From: Viridibacillus arenosi
Lineage (GTDB): Bacteria > Bacillota > Bacilli > Bacillales_A > Planococcaceae
Direction: 5' to 3'
Assembly (NCBI RefSeq): GCF_001955655.1
Contig: NZ_MSPW01000001.1
Span: 62,001-126,000, forward strand
DNA: 64,000 nucleotides
Positions 1 through 9,755 of the stretch are shown here, one piece after another. How positions within the stretch are numbered: position 1 is the stretch's first letter; each line of letters starts with the position of its first letter. The translations under genes and the position numbers were made by a program. The notes under the pieces were generated by a model, which was not told the origin of the DNA, searched no databases, and worked only from the letters and a program-made list of their open reading frames with translations.

Positions 1-91
1 ACCCCTTTATAGATATTCATTTCATTATAACTGAATATTCACTAAACAAGAGGTTGAGAGTGAGAAAATTGTTAAGAAGTTCTCCAAATAG

Positions 92-125
92 AAAACCCCT
101 CATGTGGTTAGACAAGAGGGGGTTA
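92..125 (-). terminator. terminator of CAP-domain gene
   Basis: Stem of about 8 bp (AACCCCTC with GAGGGGGTT) just after the stop of the CAP gene; read on the minus strand it is followed by TTTT. The bases before it in the window hold no recognisable gene. Confidence 0.7.
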
Positions 126-128
126 TAG

Positions 129-980
129 CTATTTTGCAAAAATTTGAGTTCCATATGTTGGATATTGAGCATTTTTACCTGAAACAACAATACCTATTCC
201 AACTTTTTGATAATTAGGTGATAGTATATTTGCTCTGTGACCAGGGGAATTCATCCAACCATTCATAAAGCTTGTTGCAGTTGAATAACCTGCTGCAATA
301 TTCTCACCTGATGCATATGTGTTATAACCTGACCCTTTCAGGAGGTTAGACCAGCTTCCATAAGTTGGACTTGTATGACTAAAATAGCGATTTTTCTCCA
401 TATCTAATGAACGAATGATCGCTAGCTTTGTAAGCTTAGGATCTTGTTTTAAAGGTTTCAGTTTCTTTTTTGCACGTTCTTTATTTAAAATAGTAACTAT
501 TTGATCTTGCATTTTTTTATTTCCTAAATCAATGTAACTGTCGACAAATTTACCAGATTTAATCCAGTATGTCTTGCTACCTTTTTTGACTTTGATCCAA
601 CCATTTGTATTTGCAACACTCACTTTATAAATTCCAGCTGCAAGTTTCTTTGCTGATTTCGATCCTTTTTCTTTTTTATAAGTCGTTGTTTTTTTCGATA
701 GATAGATATAATCACCAGTAAAACCGTCTTTTATCCACTTTTTATCTTTTGTTTGCATCCATTTATCTTTAGTTGTTTTTATAATCGTTACTTTCTTTTT
801 TGCAGCTACTGTTGATTTTCTTCCATATCCGCCTTGCTTAGTAAACAATCTACTCTTTTCAGTTAGTGTTACTTTTTTTGTTTTTGGCGTACTTGCTTTA
901 GCATAAATTGGACTTGCTAAACTGCCTAAAAAGATTATCGCCATGAAAAGGACGCTTAGTTTTTTTAGCATTTTCTTCAA
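129..980 (-). CDS. secreted CAP-domain (SCP/YkwD-like) protein with SH3-like repeats
   Basis: Encodes 283 residues. The N-terminus has a Lys-rich n-region, a hydrophobic core and an ALA-like cleavage area ending near residue 28 (PIYAKA), so export is expected. Residues about 35-150 contain two related Lys-rich SH3-like wall-binding segments, each ending in a 'W(I)K...I..' pattern. Residues about 158-283 form a CAP domain, with the family motifs SHTSPTYGSW, SGENIAAGYS and MNSPGHRANILSPNY, which keep the His and Glu residues of the CAP cavity. The start is TTG at 980, because GGAGG lies 7 nt upstream. Bacterial CAP proteins of this type are cell-wall associated; their molecular role is mostly unknown. 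A second CAP protein lies at 18451-19215. The gene is monocistronic. Confidence 0.85.
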   Translation of the reverse strand: MKKMLKKLSVLFMAIIFLGSLASPIYAKASTPKTKKVTLTEKSRLFTKQGGYGRKSTVAAKKKVTIIKTTKDKWMQTKDKKWIKDGFTGDYIYLSKKTTTYKKEKGSKSAKKLAAGIYKVSVANTNGWIKVKKGSKTYWIKSGKFVDSYIDLGNKKMQDQIVTILNKERAKKKLKPLKQDPKLTKLAIIRSLDMEKNRYFSHTSPTYGSWSNLLKGSGYNTYASGENIAAGYSTATSFMNGWMNSPGHRANILSPNYQKVGIGIVVSGKNAQYPTYGTQIFAK

Positions 981-1291
981 CTTAATTCCTCCGAATCTAA
1001 TTTTTAAAACGGTATATTTTCAATGTAAGCAACACTCTCAATAGTTTTTTCGGAGAGTTCCACATTAAATATAGTCGTTTTATTAATATCAATAAAAAAA
1101 GAATCGTATAGACTACAATTTTTTATCACTATATCATATTATCAAATATTTATGGTCTCAAAGACCAAAAATAGTTTTATATTATTAATTTTTCAACCTT
1201 TCACAGATACTTAGACCTACTCTTTAAAACTGTTCATATATATTCCATCTGTTGTATACTAGTTTCATATAGCAATAGAAAGAGAGAATGT
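981..1291. other. divergent intergenic region
   Basis: 311 bp of AT-rich spacer between two divergent genes. It must hold both promoters. A short dyad TGGTCT-CAA-AGACCA lies at about 1153-1167. I see no coding remnant or known RNA. Confidence 0.5.
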
Positions 1292-1657
1292 ATGATTTCA
1301 TTTATATTAACTACAAAACGTCTTTTAAAGGCTTTAATCCGTGCTTTTAAGCAACCGTTATTTATTTCATTGTTTACAACCTTATTTTTTATCCTTTTGT
1401 CAGGAACGATGTTTTATACAAAAGTAGAAGGATGGTCTATACTTGATGCCATATACTTTTGTGTTGTCAGTCTGATTCCGAGTGGTGTAGATACTTCGCT
1501 CACACCAACTACAAATCTGGGTAAAGTATTTACGATGTTTTATTTAGCAGTTGGTGTTGGAGTTATGTTTCTTACTTTATTGACTCTTGGTAAGACCATG
1601 ATTAAGTCTACAGATGAACCGACTACTGATTTAAAAAAAAGAAGATCATCAAAATAA
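1292..1657 (+). CDS. two-TM ion-channel-like membrane protein lacking the K+ filter
   Basis: Encodes 121 residues with two hydrophobic helices (about 24-45 and 80-102) around a re-entrant segment, the Ion_trans_2 layout of small two-TM potassium channels. In such channels the loop carries T-V-G-Y-G-D. Here the matching stretch reads SLIPSGVDTSLTPTT: the flanks (aromatic-rich pore helix, LTPTT after the filter) are kept but the GYG signature is not. The C-terminus is short and polar with no RCK domain. It may be a non-selective or non-conducting paralogue, or a subunit that needs a partner. ATG start with a weak GA-rich ribosome site; a terminator follows at once, so it is transcribed alone. 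Confidence 0.7.
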   Translation: MISFILTTKRLLKALIRAFKQPLFISLFTTLFFILLSGTMFYTKVEGWSILDAIYFCVVSLIPSGVDTSLTPTTNLGKVFTMFYLAVGVGVMFLTLLTLGKTMIKSTDEPTTDLKKRRSSK

Positions 1658-1692
1658 AAAGGTTGTCTTAAAAGACGACCTTTTTATTTTTT
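1656..1692 (+). terminator. rho-independent terminator
   Basis: AAAAAGGT.GTC paired with GAC.ACCTTTTT (one G-T step), loop TTAAAA, followed by a long T-rich run. Confidence 0.85.
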
Positions 1693-1974
1693 AATTGCTC
1701 AATACTCTATCAGTATTAACACTTACTTATAAAAGGATTTTTTTGTTACACGAATTGAAATTGAGATTTTTTTAGAAGTAGTCTCATTTCTCCCTTTAAT
1801 TTTTGTCGATACTAAGTATTTTTTCACAATTTCCCCCTTTCGAATAATCGAAATATTTACTCTATATCTAATATACGCTATTATAAATATAGTCAATTTT
1901 ATCTATACACGAAATAATTGTAGATACAAAGCACTTATATCAGATGACTAGAATATAGAAGAGAGGTTTTTTGT
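1693..1974. other. intergenic spacer
   Basis: AT-rich; nothing recognised except the ribosome-binding site AAGAGAGG at about 1959-1966 that serves the following gene. Confidence 0.5.
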
Positions 1975-2796
1975 TTGAGTTTATTAGAAGTCTTAAAACA
2001 AGCTACACCTTACATACAAACGGCATTCAATAATGAAATCTTTGTGAGTATTGTTGAGCGTGGTCAAAACAAGGTTTACTTTGCGTCTCCAGGAACTAAA
2101 GTTGATCTAGGAGTAAAGACTGGTGACACGATGGAAGATACTGAAGAATTACGACAAGCCTTTACGGGGAAAAACGTTAAAAGAGATATACCAGCCGAAT
2201 TTTACGGAGTCTTACTTCACACTAACATATATCCAATTAAAGAAAATGGTCATGTAATTGGAGCTTTTAGTTTAGTATTTTCAATGGAGAAACAAGAGAA
2301 ATTACAATCTTATATGGATCATCTACAAAATGCTGTCCTAGGTTTACAGGATAAAGTACATCTTGTTGCCTCTCATTCAGAGGAGCTAGCAGCAACAAGT
2401 ACTGAAATTACCGAACAATCTCGTCTAGCTCTTGCTGATTCAGAAGCTTCTCATAGCGTTACAGATTTTATCAAATCAATCTCTCAACAAACGAATTTGC
2501 TTGGGTTAAACGCCTCAATTGAAGCTGCACGAGCAGGTCAACATGGTGCTGGATTTAATATTGTTGCTCAAGAAGTTCGAAAACTATCTCTAGAAACAAA
2601 GTCGGCTACCGAAAAGATTGAAGATTCACTGAAAAATATCACGCAAAATTTACAAGGCTTAATGGGCAGTATGAGTCAGATCAATTCTGCTTCTAATGAT
2701 CAAGCTGAGCTAGTACAAGACTTCAGCTCAATTATTGAAGAGCTAGGATTACTCAGCAATCAAATGGGGCAATTAATGAAAGAAACATTACGATGA
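1975..2796 (+). CDS. soluble methyl-accepting chemotaxis-type signalling protein
   Basis: Encodes 273 residues from a TTG start (AAGAGAGG about 8 nt upstream). No membrane segment is present. Residues 1-105 look like a small alpha/beta sensor domain ([21 protein letters not shown] resemble a PAS/Cache-type fold). Residues about 110-273 are coiled coil and contain the conserved chemoreceptor hairpin tip [20 protein letters not shown] followed by [15 protein letters not shown]. It therefore should contact CheA/CheW as a cytoplasmic receptor, like the B. subtilis YfmS class. The coiled coil is shorter than in membrane receptors; residues about 140-155 look compacted relative to the usual heptads. 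The ligand is unknown. A strong dyad follows the stop codon. Confidence 0.85.
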   Translation: MSLLEVLKQATPYIQTAFNNEIFVSIVERGQNKVYFASPGTKVDLGVKTGDTMEDTEELRQAFTGKNVKRDIPAEFYGVLLHTNIYPIKENGHVIGAFSLVFSMEKQEKLQSYMDHLQNAVLGLQDKVHLVASHSEELAATSTEITEQSRLALADSEASHSVTDFIKSISQQTNLLGLNASIEAARAGQHGAGFNIVAQEVRKLSLETKSATEKIEDSLKNITQNLQGLMGSMSQINSASNDQAELVQDFSSIIEELGLLSNQMGQLMKETLR

Positions 2797-2835
2797 ATTT
2801 TTTCACTCCATGAGTTTTTAGATAGCAATACGATT

Positions 2836-2868
2836 TAGCTCATTGAATGCTTTATAATCAATGAGCTA
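2836..2868 (+). terminator. perfect 11-bp hairpin after chemoreceptor gene
   Basis: TAGCTCATTGA pairs with TCAATGAGCTA across a 10-11 nt loop. It lacks a strong T-run, so it may be a weak terminator or an mRNA 3' stabiliser. Confidence 0.5.
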
Positions 2869-2973
2869 ATTATATACCCTCCATTAACTTCTCTATCTTG
2901 CTCTAAATTCATTTTTATTTCTTTTCTTCTTAAAAACATTTCAAATTTGTCCGATTTTGTTGTCATATTCCCC

Positions 2974-3002
2974 TTGAATAAAGGAACGAATGTTCTTATA
3001 AT
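2974..3002 (+). promoter_or_regulatory. sigma-A promoter with embedded LexA (SOS) box
   Basis: The -35 is TTGAAT (2974-2979), the spacer is exactly 17 bp, and the -10 is TATAAT (2997-3002). Inside the spacer lies GAACGAATGTTC (2984-2995), an exact match to the core GAAC-N4-GTTC of the Bacillus LexA operator. LexA bound here would cover the promoter, so the downstream gene should be DNA-damage inducible. The predicted transcript start is only about 14 nt before the ATG. Confidence 0.75.
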
Positions 3003-3022
3003 GAATATAAGAGGTGAAGCGC

Positions 3023-3202
3023 ATGGAACGACAGTTAAATCCACAAAAATTGACGACTATTGAAACCTATCAACTACAACGTATAGCGACCGAACTACTT
3101 AGTACTGCTTCAAAGGAAACAGTATTATCTACTTTATCAATCTACGCATGTTCACAAAAGCAACATTGCTCAACAATAAAAACGAATGTTAATATAACTT
3201 GA
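3023..3202 (+). CDS. small protein of unknown function, predicted SOS-induced
   Basis: Encodes 59 residues. ATG at 3023 is preceded by GAGGTG with 6 nt spacing; an in-frame GTG at 3014 overlaps that ribosome site and is less likely. The protein is hydrophilic with a helical N-terminal half (QKLTTIETYQLQRIATELL) and two Cys near the C-terminus. There is no signal peptide or membrane segment. I do not recognise a family; it lacks the membrane anchor and LysM domain of the SOS division inhibitor YneA. Its context, a canonical promoter with a LexA box and a strong terminator at 3259-3303, makes it a real, separately regulated gene. Candidate roles such as cell-cycle delay or repair modulation are guesses. 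Confidence 0.65.
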   Translation: MERQLNPQKLTTIETYQLQRIATELLSTASKETVLSTLSIYACSQKQHCSTIKTNVNIT

Positions 3203-3258
3203 TTTAAGGTTCCGCATTAGGTTATTTTTCGTCCGTTACTACTTCTCTTTACACCTAA

Positions 3259-3303
3259 TAAAAATAAGCCCTACACACTCTCAAAAGGTGTGTAGGGCTT
3301 ATT
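3259..3303. terminator. bidirectional terminator between convergent genes
   Basis: A 16-bp perfect stem, AATAAGCCCTACACAC against GTGTGTAGGGCTTATT, with A/T flanks on both sides. It serves the SOS-type gene (+) and odhB (-). Confidence 0.9.
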
Positions 3304-3332
3304 ACTTTCTTACAAAAGGTTTAGGCTATAAA

Positions 3333-4586
3333 TCAAGATTCTAATAATAGGTCTTCAGGGTTTTCAAGTAATTCTTTTACAGTTTTTAAGAATCCTACAG
3401 AATCTTTACCATCAATAATACGGTGGTCATAAGATAGTGCAACGTACATCATTGGACGAATTTGTACTTCATCACCAACAGCGATTGGACGTTTTTGGAT
3501 TGTATGCATACCTAAGATAGCAGCTTGAGTACCATTCATGATTGGTGTAGACATTAATGATCCAAATACACCACCATTAGTGATTGTGAATGAACCACCT
3601 TGTAAGTCAGCGATTTGTAATTTTTTGTCGCGTGCTTTTTTAGCAAGACCACCGATTGCATCTTCGATTTCAGCGAAGTTTTTACGGTCGCAATCGCGAA
3701 CAACTGGTACTACTAATCCATCGTCAGTAGATACAGCAACACCAACATCATAGAAGTTATTAAGGTGGATTTCATTACCTACGATTTGAGCATTAACGTA
3801 TGGATATTTTTTAAGTGCAGCAACTACTGCTTTTGTAAAGAATGACATGAAACCAAGACGAGTTCCATCATGCTTTTCTTGGAATTGATCTTTTTTACGG
3901 CTACGAAGTGCCATAACGTTTGTCATATCGATTTCGTTGAAAGTAGTAAGCATTGCCGTACTTTGTTTTACTTCAAGTAAACGAGTTGCGATTGTTTGAC
4001 GACGACGAGACATTTTTTCAACTGTCACGCGAGATTCGTCAACTGCAGGAGTAGCAGCTTTCGGTGCTTCAGCTGGTTTTGCAGCAGGAGCAGCTGACGC
4101 TGTACCATGTGCAGCCACATCTTGTACGCGAACTCGACCTTGAGGATCTACTGGAGATACAGATGCTAAGTCGATTCCTTTTTCACGAGCTAATTTGCGA
4201 GCAGCTGGGCTAGCAATTACACGCTCAGTTGAAGATGATTCTTCTACAACTACAGGTGCTGGTGCAGCTTTTGGTGCTTCTACAGCTGGTGCCGGTGCAG
4301 CCTCTTCAGCTGCTGGTGTTGGTGCTGGAGTTGCTGGAGTTGCAGCAGCATCACCTGCTTCAACGATTGCAATTACAGCACCTACTAATACAGTATCGCC
4401 TTCTTCAGCAAGGATTTCTTTCAAAATACCAGCTTCTTCAGAGATAATTTCAGCGTTTACTTTATCAGTTTCAAGTTCAACGATGAACTCACCTTTTTCT
4501 ACTTTATCACCAGGTTTTTTCACCCACTGTGCGATCGTACCTTCTGTGATAGATTCTGCTAATTCCGGGACAATAATTTCAGCCAC
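3333..4586 (-). CDS. odhB: 2-oxoglutarate dehydrogenase E2, dihydrolipoyllysine succinyltransferase
   Basis: Encodes 417 residues. It transfers succinyl groups from E1 via a swinging lipoyl arm to CoA in the TCA cycle. Residues about 2-76 form the lipoyl domain with the modified Lys in [12 protein letters not shown] long Ala/Pro/Glu linker follows (about 85-125). The E3-binding domain is at about 128-165 ([16 protein letters not shown]). The acyltransferase domain runs from about 190 to the end with the catalytic His in [13 protein letters not shown]. The start is GTG at 4586 giving [12 protein letters not shown], 5-6 nt after AAGGAGGAAA; the further-upstream TTG at 4604 overlaps that ribosome site. 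It follows odhA by 29 bp and shares its transcript. Confidence 0.95.
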   Translation of the reverse strand: MAEIIVPELAESITEGTIAQWVKKPGDKVEKGEFIVELETDKVNAEIISEEAGILKEILAEEGDTVLVGAVIAIVEAGDAAATPATPAPTPAAEEAAPAPAVEAPKAAPAPVVVEESSSTERVIASPAARKLAREKGIDLASVSPVDPQGRVRVQDVAAHGTASAAPAAKPAEAPKAATPAVDESRVTVEKMSRRRQTIATRLLEVKQSTAMLTTFNEIDMTNVMALRSRKKDQFQEKHDGTRLGFMSFFTKAVVAALKKYPYVNAQIVGNEIHLNNFYDVGVAVSTDDGLVVPVVRDCDRKNFAEIEDAIGGLAKKARDKKLQIADLQGGSFTITNGGVFGSLMSTPIMNGTQAAILGMHTIQKRPIAVGDEVQIRPMMYVALSYDHRIIDGKDSVGFLKTVKELLENPEDLLLES

Positions 4587-4615
4587 AATAATTTCCTCCT
4601 TCAAAATATTCGCTA

Positions 4616-7414
4616 TTAGCGAGTTACAGCTTCTTCAATAATACGTGCTTGTTCAGCTTTGTATGAATCTGCATCACCTTCAGCAGGAGATGAACGTACG
4701 ATACGACCGATGTAACGAACGTCTTTGTCTTCTGCTACTTCACGCATATAAGGATCTGCAAATGTCCATGACCCCATGTTTTGAGGTTCTTCTTGTACCC
4801 ATGCAAGTTCTTTTGCGTTAGGGAAACGTTTAATAATTGCAGCAATTTTCTCAGATGGGAATGGGTACAGTTGTTCAACGCGTACTAAGTGTACGTGATC
4901 GAAATCTTTACCATCTCCAACTTTTTCTGCAATATCAATAGCTACTTTACCTGAAGCAAATAGAATACGCTCTACTTTTTTCGTAGCTGAACCAGTTGTC
5001 GGGTGTTCAATAACTGTTTCAAAATGACCAGTTGCTAATTCCTCTACATCTGCAGCTACGATTTGATTACGTAATAGTGATTTTGGTGATACAAGAACTA
5101 ATGGACGAATTGCTTCTGTACCTAACATCTTAGCTTGACGGCGTAATAAATGGAAGTAGTTTGCAGCGCTTGATAGGTTTGCAACAGTCCAGTTGTTTTC
5201 ACCAGCTAATTGTAAGAAACGTTCTAAACGAGCACTTGTATGTTCTGAACCTTGACCTTCAGCAGCATGCGGTAATAACATAACAAGACCTGATTTTTGA
5301 CCCCATTTAGAGCGAGATGCAGAAATGAAGTTATCAAACATTACTTGAGCCATGTTTGCGAAGTCACCGTATTGCGCTTCCCAGATAGTTAGATTTTTCT
5401 CATTTTCTAAATTATAGCCATATTCATAGCCTACGATAGCAGCTTCAGATAATGGGCTGTTATACACTACAAATGAAGAGTCCGCACCAGTAATATGGTG
5501 TAATGGTGTTAATTCTGCACCTGTTTTTTCGTCATGTAACACAAGGTGACGGTGTGCGAATGTACCACGTTGTGCATCTTGACCTGTTAAACGGATTGAA
5601 TTACCTTCTTGTGTAATTGTTCCGAAAGCTAACGTTTCAGCATGACCCCAGTCAATTTTACCTTTACCTACGAATGCATCTTCACGACGGCTAAGGATTT
5701 TGCCTAGTTTTTTGAAGACATTGAAGTCTTGTGGCCATGTTAATAATTCTTTGTTCATTTTTTCTAGACGTTCGCGCTCAACACCAGTTTCTACGATATC
5801 ATAACCGTTTTTCACAGCTTCTGGCATTTCGTTTTCAACATGTTGCCCTTCGCCAACTTCTTTCACATGATCATATGCTGCTTGCATTTCTTTTTGTGTA
5901 TCAGCATCTAAAGTAGCAACTTCTTCTGCTGTTACAATACCTTGACCTGCAAGTGCTTTACCGTACAATGCACGTACTGTATCGTGTCCATGAACACCTG
6001 TGTACATTGTTGGGTTTGTGATCATTGGTTCGTCCATTTCATTATGACCATATCGGCGGTAACCAACTAAGTCTACTAAAATATCCTTACCAAATTGTTC
6101 ACGATATTCTACTGCAAAACGAGCCACTTGTACAACTGCTTCTGGATCATCCGCATTAACGTGTAATATTGGAATTTCATAACCTTTTGCAGGGTCTGAA
6201 GAATAAACAGTTGAACGTGAATCATAATGCTCAGTAGTAAATCCAATCATATTATTAGCAATAATATGAACTGAACCACCTGTGTTAAATCCTTTTGTGC
6301 GTGAGTAGTTCATCGTTTCAGTTACAACACCTTGACCAGCAAACGCTGCGTCACCATGAACTAAAATCGCTAGAGCAGATTTAGCATCTTGAGTTGGAGC
6401 ACCTGCTTTAGAAGTGTTATCTTGAGCTGCACGAGCTTGACCTGTAACAACCGGACTTACTACTTCTAAATGAGATGGGTTATAGGCTAATTTGATTGTT
6501 GCACCTTTTTTGCTGTTATATGTAGCACCCATATGATATTTAACATCGCCAAACCATCCTTTAGTTACTTCTAAAGAACCGTCTTTCGGAATAAATAACT
6601 CATTTGGAACGTGCGCAAAATCAGCAAACATCATATCATATGGTTTGTGTAATACATGCGTTAACACATTTAAGCGACCACGGTGAGCCATACCGATCAT
6701 AACATTTTTTACACCTTTGTCTTCTGAACGGTGAACGATTTCATCCATAAGAACAACTAATGCATCTAAACCTTCGATAGAAAAACGTTTTTGTCCTACA
6801 AATGTTTTGTGGATGAATTTCTCAAATCCTTCAACCTTTGTTAGTTGGTTTAAAACTGCTTTTCTCTCATCATTTGAAAGACCTGCGTTTAATACGCCAC
6901 TTTCAATTTTAGATTGTAGCCACACACTCTCTTCTCTGTTAACAACGTGTGCAATTTCTACAGCAATTTTACTTGTATAAATCGCTTTTAGGTAATTAAT
7001 TGCATCTAATCCATTGTTAACGCTTGCAGGAATGTCTTTTAATAATAACGAAGCAGGTATTTCGATTAGATCTTGATCAGATAAACCGTAAGTTTTTGCT
7101 TCGATTCGAGTAGTGTCACGTGGATGGTCTTTTAAAGGATAAATGTCTGCTCCTAAGTGACCATATACACGAATGGCATCCGCATATTGAACGGCAGCTA
7201 AAACTTTTGCAAAGTTACCTGGTTCAACGCTTGTAGCGTTTGATACTTCACTAGTTTGAACTGGTGCTCCGTATTGTTCGAATAATGATACAAGTTCTGG
7301 ATCAACTTCTTCTGGTGATGTTAAATACAAATCGTACATTTCCATCACATAGCCAAGGTTGGGACCTGAAAAAGCTGCCCATGGTGAGCTTACAGGTGAA
7401 ACATTGTTTGACAT
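4616..7414 (-). CDS. odhA: 2-oxoglutarate dehydrogenase E1 component
   Basis: Encodes 932 residues, the usual length for Bacillales OdhA. It is the thiamine-diphosphate enzyme that decarboxylates 2-oxoglutarate and succinylates the E2 lipoyl arm. The N-terminal about 60 residues match the E2-contact extension ([20 protein letters not shown]). The first catalytic domain carries [20 protein letters not shown], and the thiamine/Mg segment [15 protein letters not shown] followed by [11 protein letters not shown] and [15 protein letters not shown]. The transketolase-like C-terminal half contains [17 protein letters not shown] with catalytic-site His residues. ATG start with GGAGGT upstream. It is the first gene of odhA-odhB. 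The 240-bp upstream spacer is AT-rich; I could not assign the promoter confidently. Confidence 0.96.
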   Translation of the reverse strand: MSNNVSPVSSPWAAFSGPNLGYVMEMYDLYLTSPEEVDPELVSLFEQYGAPVQTSEVSNATSVEPGNFAKVLAAVQYADAIRVYGHLGADIYPLKDHPRDTTRIEAKTYGLSDQDLIEIPASLLLKDIPASVNNGLDAINYLKAIYTSKIAVEIAHVVNREESVWLQSKIESGVLNAGLSNDERKAVLNQLTKVEGFEKFIHKTFVGQKRFSIEGLDALVVLMDEIVHRSEDKGVKNVMIGMAHRGRLNVLTHVLHKPYDMMFADFAHVPNELFIPKDGSLEVTKGWFGDVKYHMGATYNSKKGATIKLAYNPSHLEVVSPVVTGQARAAQDNTSKAGAPTQDAKSALAILVHGDAAFAGQGVVTETMNYSRTKGFNTGGSVHIIANNMIGFTTEHYDSRSTVYSSDPAKGYEIPILHVNADDPEAVVQVARFAVEYREQFGKDILVDLVGYRRYGHNEMDEPMITNPTMYTGVHGHDTVRALYGKALAGQGIVTAEEVATLDADTQKEMQAAYDHVKEVGEGQHVENEMPEAVKNGYDIVETGVERERLEKMNKELLTWPQDFNVFKKLGKILSRREDAFVGKGKIDWGHAETLAFGTITQEGNSIRLTGQDAQRGTFAHRHLVLHDEKTGAELTPLHHITGADSSFVVYNSPLSEAAIVGYEYGYNLENEKNLTIWEAQYGDFANMAQVMFDNFISASRSKWGQKSGLVMLLPHAAEGQGSEHTSARLERFLQLAGENNWTVANLSSAANYFHLLRRQAKMLGTEAIRPLVLVSPKSLLRNQIVAADVEELATGHFETVIEHPTTGSATKKVERILFASGKVAIDIAEKVGDGKDFDHVHLVRVEQLYPFPSEKIAAIIKRFPNAKELAWVQEEPQNMGSWTFADPYMREVAEDKDVRYIGRIVRSSPAEGDADSYKAEQARIIEEAVTR

Positions 7415-7659
7415 GTAGAATTACCTCCAACTTTTTTGCCAAGTGGCAGTTCCATTAATTAATTTAATTAATAATTTGAAAATCCACTAACTATCTTACC
7501 ATTCTTCCTGCTTAAGTGAAACAACTGTATTAATAAATCAAGAAGAACATTTTTCCCCTTCAATCTTACTACTCTTCACAAAAAATACAATCGTTTTCAA
7601 CAAATTTAGCAATTTTTTTCTTGAACGAACTAATAATAGAATAAACTTTGATAAAAACG

Positions 7660-9066
7660 TCATTTTTCAGCTGGCAATTCTATAGAAAAAGTGCTACCGA
7701 AATGGAGTTTACTCTTCACTTTTATCGTTCCACAGTATTTATTTACCAGCATATTTACAATACTCAATCCTAATCCTGTACCCCCACCATCTCGGGAACG
7801 AGATGAGTCGACTCTATAAAATCGGTCAAATATCCGTGCTTGGTCTTCCTCTGCAATACCAATTCCTTGATCTGATACTTCAATTTGCACATTTTCATGC
7901 TGTTTTGAAAGTCGGATTTTAATCCTTGGACTATTTTCCGAATAACGTATAGCGTTTTGCAAAAGATTGCGTAAAATCTGACCATAAGCATTGTCAGAAA
8001 TAATTGCCCTGTAACTATTTTCTGAATCAACTTCTAATTCAATCGTTGCATCTGGGGATAGTACTTTTATTTCCTCCATAATATCGGCAGTAATCATAAG
8101 AATATCAGCATTGTTTTGTAAATCGTTCTGTTCTCTTCTTGCAAGTTCTAACATCTCTTCTATAAGCTTTTTCATACGTGTAATTTCTAGTAAGGAAGTA
8201 TTTAATGATTCTTCCAAAACAGCTGGATCGTCTTTCCCCCACCTTTTAATTAACGATAGGTGTCCTTCTACTACTTGAATAGGGGTTCTCAGCTCATGAG
8301 AGGCATCAGAAATGAATTGTTGTTGGCTAAGGAATGATTGCTCTAGTTCCCCCATCATCGATCGATATACGGTCAATAAGTCACCAATTTCATCCTTGGC
8401 ATCGTATTGAAGTTTAATGGGCGCCTTAAATCCCTGTTCTGCCACTTCCGTCATCTCAAGTCTCAGGTCGTCTAGTGGTTTCAATAATGTAGTCGCCAAA
8501 ATATAGCCTATTCCTGCAGATGCTATGAGGGCCCCTAACCCTAAAATACACATAGCCGTTAAAATATATCGCATAAGTGATAGAAACGAAGTCAAGGGGT
8601 GCGTCAATTGTATATAGCCTGAAAAAGGACCAATCTTGATTGTCGATGCAGCCAAAAACGTATCTACATTCTCTACCTTTTCTTTCGAAATAGCATAACC
8701 GTGGTTTGGTAAACCTTCTGGTACTGAAGGCATGATTTTCGTCGAATCATTAATACGTAATATTTCTACTTTATCTTGATTTAGTATACGGACTGTTTGA
8801 TTCTTATCTACAATAGAATTCATAAGCCCCTTATTTGACTGAATATCATGTATGGTTAAGAAATTACCTTGAGATTCAAAGAACACTGTTAAGTCATCCA
8901 TTGTACGCTTTACTGACTGCTCCTGCTCATTTAACAGCCATGAGTGGATAGCAATGTAAAGGACAGAACAAATGACAGCAAAGCTAACGAAAATGACGAC
9001 AGCAGATGTAAGTGCCCACTTCCCTTTTAACGACTGGTTTGATAAATAATGTTGGATTTTATTCAT
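7660..9066 (-). CDS. ArlS-like HAMP sensor histidine kinase
   Basis: Encodes 468 residues. Two membrane helices at about 15-38 and 160-188 enclose an extracellular sensor of about 120 residues. HAMP follows at about 190-240 (LKPLDDLRLEMTEVAEQGF). The dimerisation/phospho-acceptor helix has SDASHELRTPIQVVEGH with the phosphorylated His near residue 256. The ATPase domain has the N-box LLQNAIRYS, the G1 box DQGIGIAEED, the F-box FDRFYRVD and the G2 box GGTGLGLSIV. Its start codon overlaps the regulator stop by 4 bp (ATGA), so the two are translationally coupled. Domain order and motif wording resemble staphylococcal ArlS and B. subtilis YkoH. The stimulus is unknown. Confidence 0.9.
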   Translation of the reverse strand: MNKIQHYLSNQSLKGKWALTSAVVIFVSFAVICSVLYIAIHSWLLNEQEQSVKRTMDDLTVFFESQGNFLTIHDIQSNKGLMNSIVDKNQTVRILNQDKVEILRINDSTKIMPSVPEGLPNHGYAISKEKVENVDTFLAASTIKIGPFSGYIQLTHPLTSFLSLMRYILTAMCILGLGALIASAGIGYILATTLLKPLDDLRLEMTEVAEQGFKAPIKLQYDAKDEIGDLLTVYRSMMGELEQSFLSQQQFISDASHELRTPIQVVEGHLSLIKRWGKDDPAVLEESLNTSLLEITRMKKLIEEMLELARREQNDLQNNADILMITADIMEEIKVLSPDATIELEVDSENSYRAIISDNAYGQILRNLLQNAIRYSENSPRIKIRLSKQHENVQIEVSDQGIGIAEEDQARIFDRFYRVDSSRSRDGGGTGLGLSIVNMLVNKYCGTIKVKSKLHFGSTFSIELPAEK

Positions 9067-9737
9067 TCTCGCATCACATACCCAACTCCACGCACTGTTT
9101 CAATGTAGCCACTTTCTAATTTTGGTAGTTTTGAGCGCAGGTGACGGATATATACGTCTACGACATTTGTTTCCACATCAGATTGATAACCCCATACCTG
9201 CTCTAAAATTTGATCACGGGTACAAACACGATTCTTATTTTCAATTAATAAGCTGAGTAGATCAAATTCTGTTTTAGTCAAACTAAGTATTTCCTCATTG
9301 ACATAGGCAGTGTATGCCGGAGAATCAATAGTAATATTTTTAAATACTAATTGTTGTCCTGTTGACTCGATCGAAGTATATCGCCTTAAAATTGAGCGAA
9401 TTCTTGCTAATAATTCTTCAATAGCAAAAGGTTTTACAATGTAATCATCAGCTCCCGCATCTAGACCAGCTACACGGTCAATTACAGCATCTCGAGCGGT
9501 TATTAAAATAATAGGTACATCCGAAATGGCTCTAATGCGTCTACATACTTCAATTCCATTTAATTCTGGAAGCATAACATCGAGTAAAATGACATCGAAT
9601 TCTTGCTCTAGAGCCGTCTCTAAACCAATACGGCCGTTTGAACAAACTGTCACTCCAAATTGTTCATGCTTCAGTTCTAGTTCAATAAATCGTGCAATGT
9701 TTTTTTCATCTTCTACTAATAGAATATGCTTTTGCAT
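9063..9737 (-). CDS. ArlR-like OmpR-family response regulator
   Basis: Encodes 224 residues. The receiver domain (about 1-118) has the acidic pair VEDEKN, the phosphorylated Asp in ILLDVMLPELNG, the Thr in LITARD and the Lys in DDYIVKPF. The winged-helix DNA-binding domain (about 130-224) ends in VETVRGVGYVMRE, typical of the OmpR/PhoB class. The start is ATG at 9737 (MQKHILLVEDE), six bases after GGAAGGTG; the upstream in-frame GTG at 9746 is part of that ribosome site. It sits 18 bp downstream of the diguanylate cyclase and overlaps the kinase gene, so all three are probably co-transcribed. Confidence 0.92.
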   Translation of the reverse strand: MQKHILLVEDEKNIARFIELELKHEQFGVTVCSNGRIGLETALEQEFDVILLDVMLPELNGIEVCRRIRAISDVPIILITARDAVIDRVAGLDAGADDYIVKPFAIEELLARIRSILRRYTSIESTGQQLVFKNITIDSPAYTAYVNEEILSLTKTEFDLLSLLIENKNRVCTRDQILEQVWGYQSDVETNVVDVYIRHLRSKLPKLESGYIETVRGVGYVMRE

Positions 9738-9755
9738 TGAAAACACCTTCCATCT

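Noticed and set aside
2835-3044. Minus-strand frame across the LexA promoter
   Set aside because: Covers a promoter and hairpin, has no ribosome site and no protein-like sequence.
3181-3190. Second AACGAATGTT at the end of the SOS-type gene
   Set aside because: It lacks the flanking G and C of GAAC-N4-GTTC, lies inside codons, and has no promoter; probably chance.
4195-4641. Ala/Ser/Thr-rich plus-strand frame opposite odhB
   Set aside because: Antisense shadow of the Ala/Pro-rich linker of OdhB; no ribosome site.
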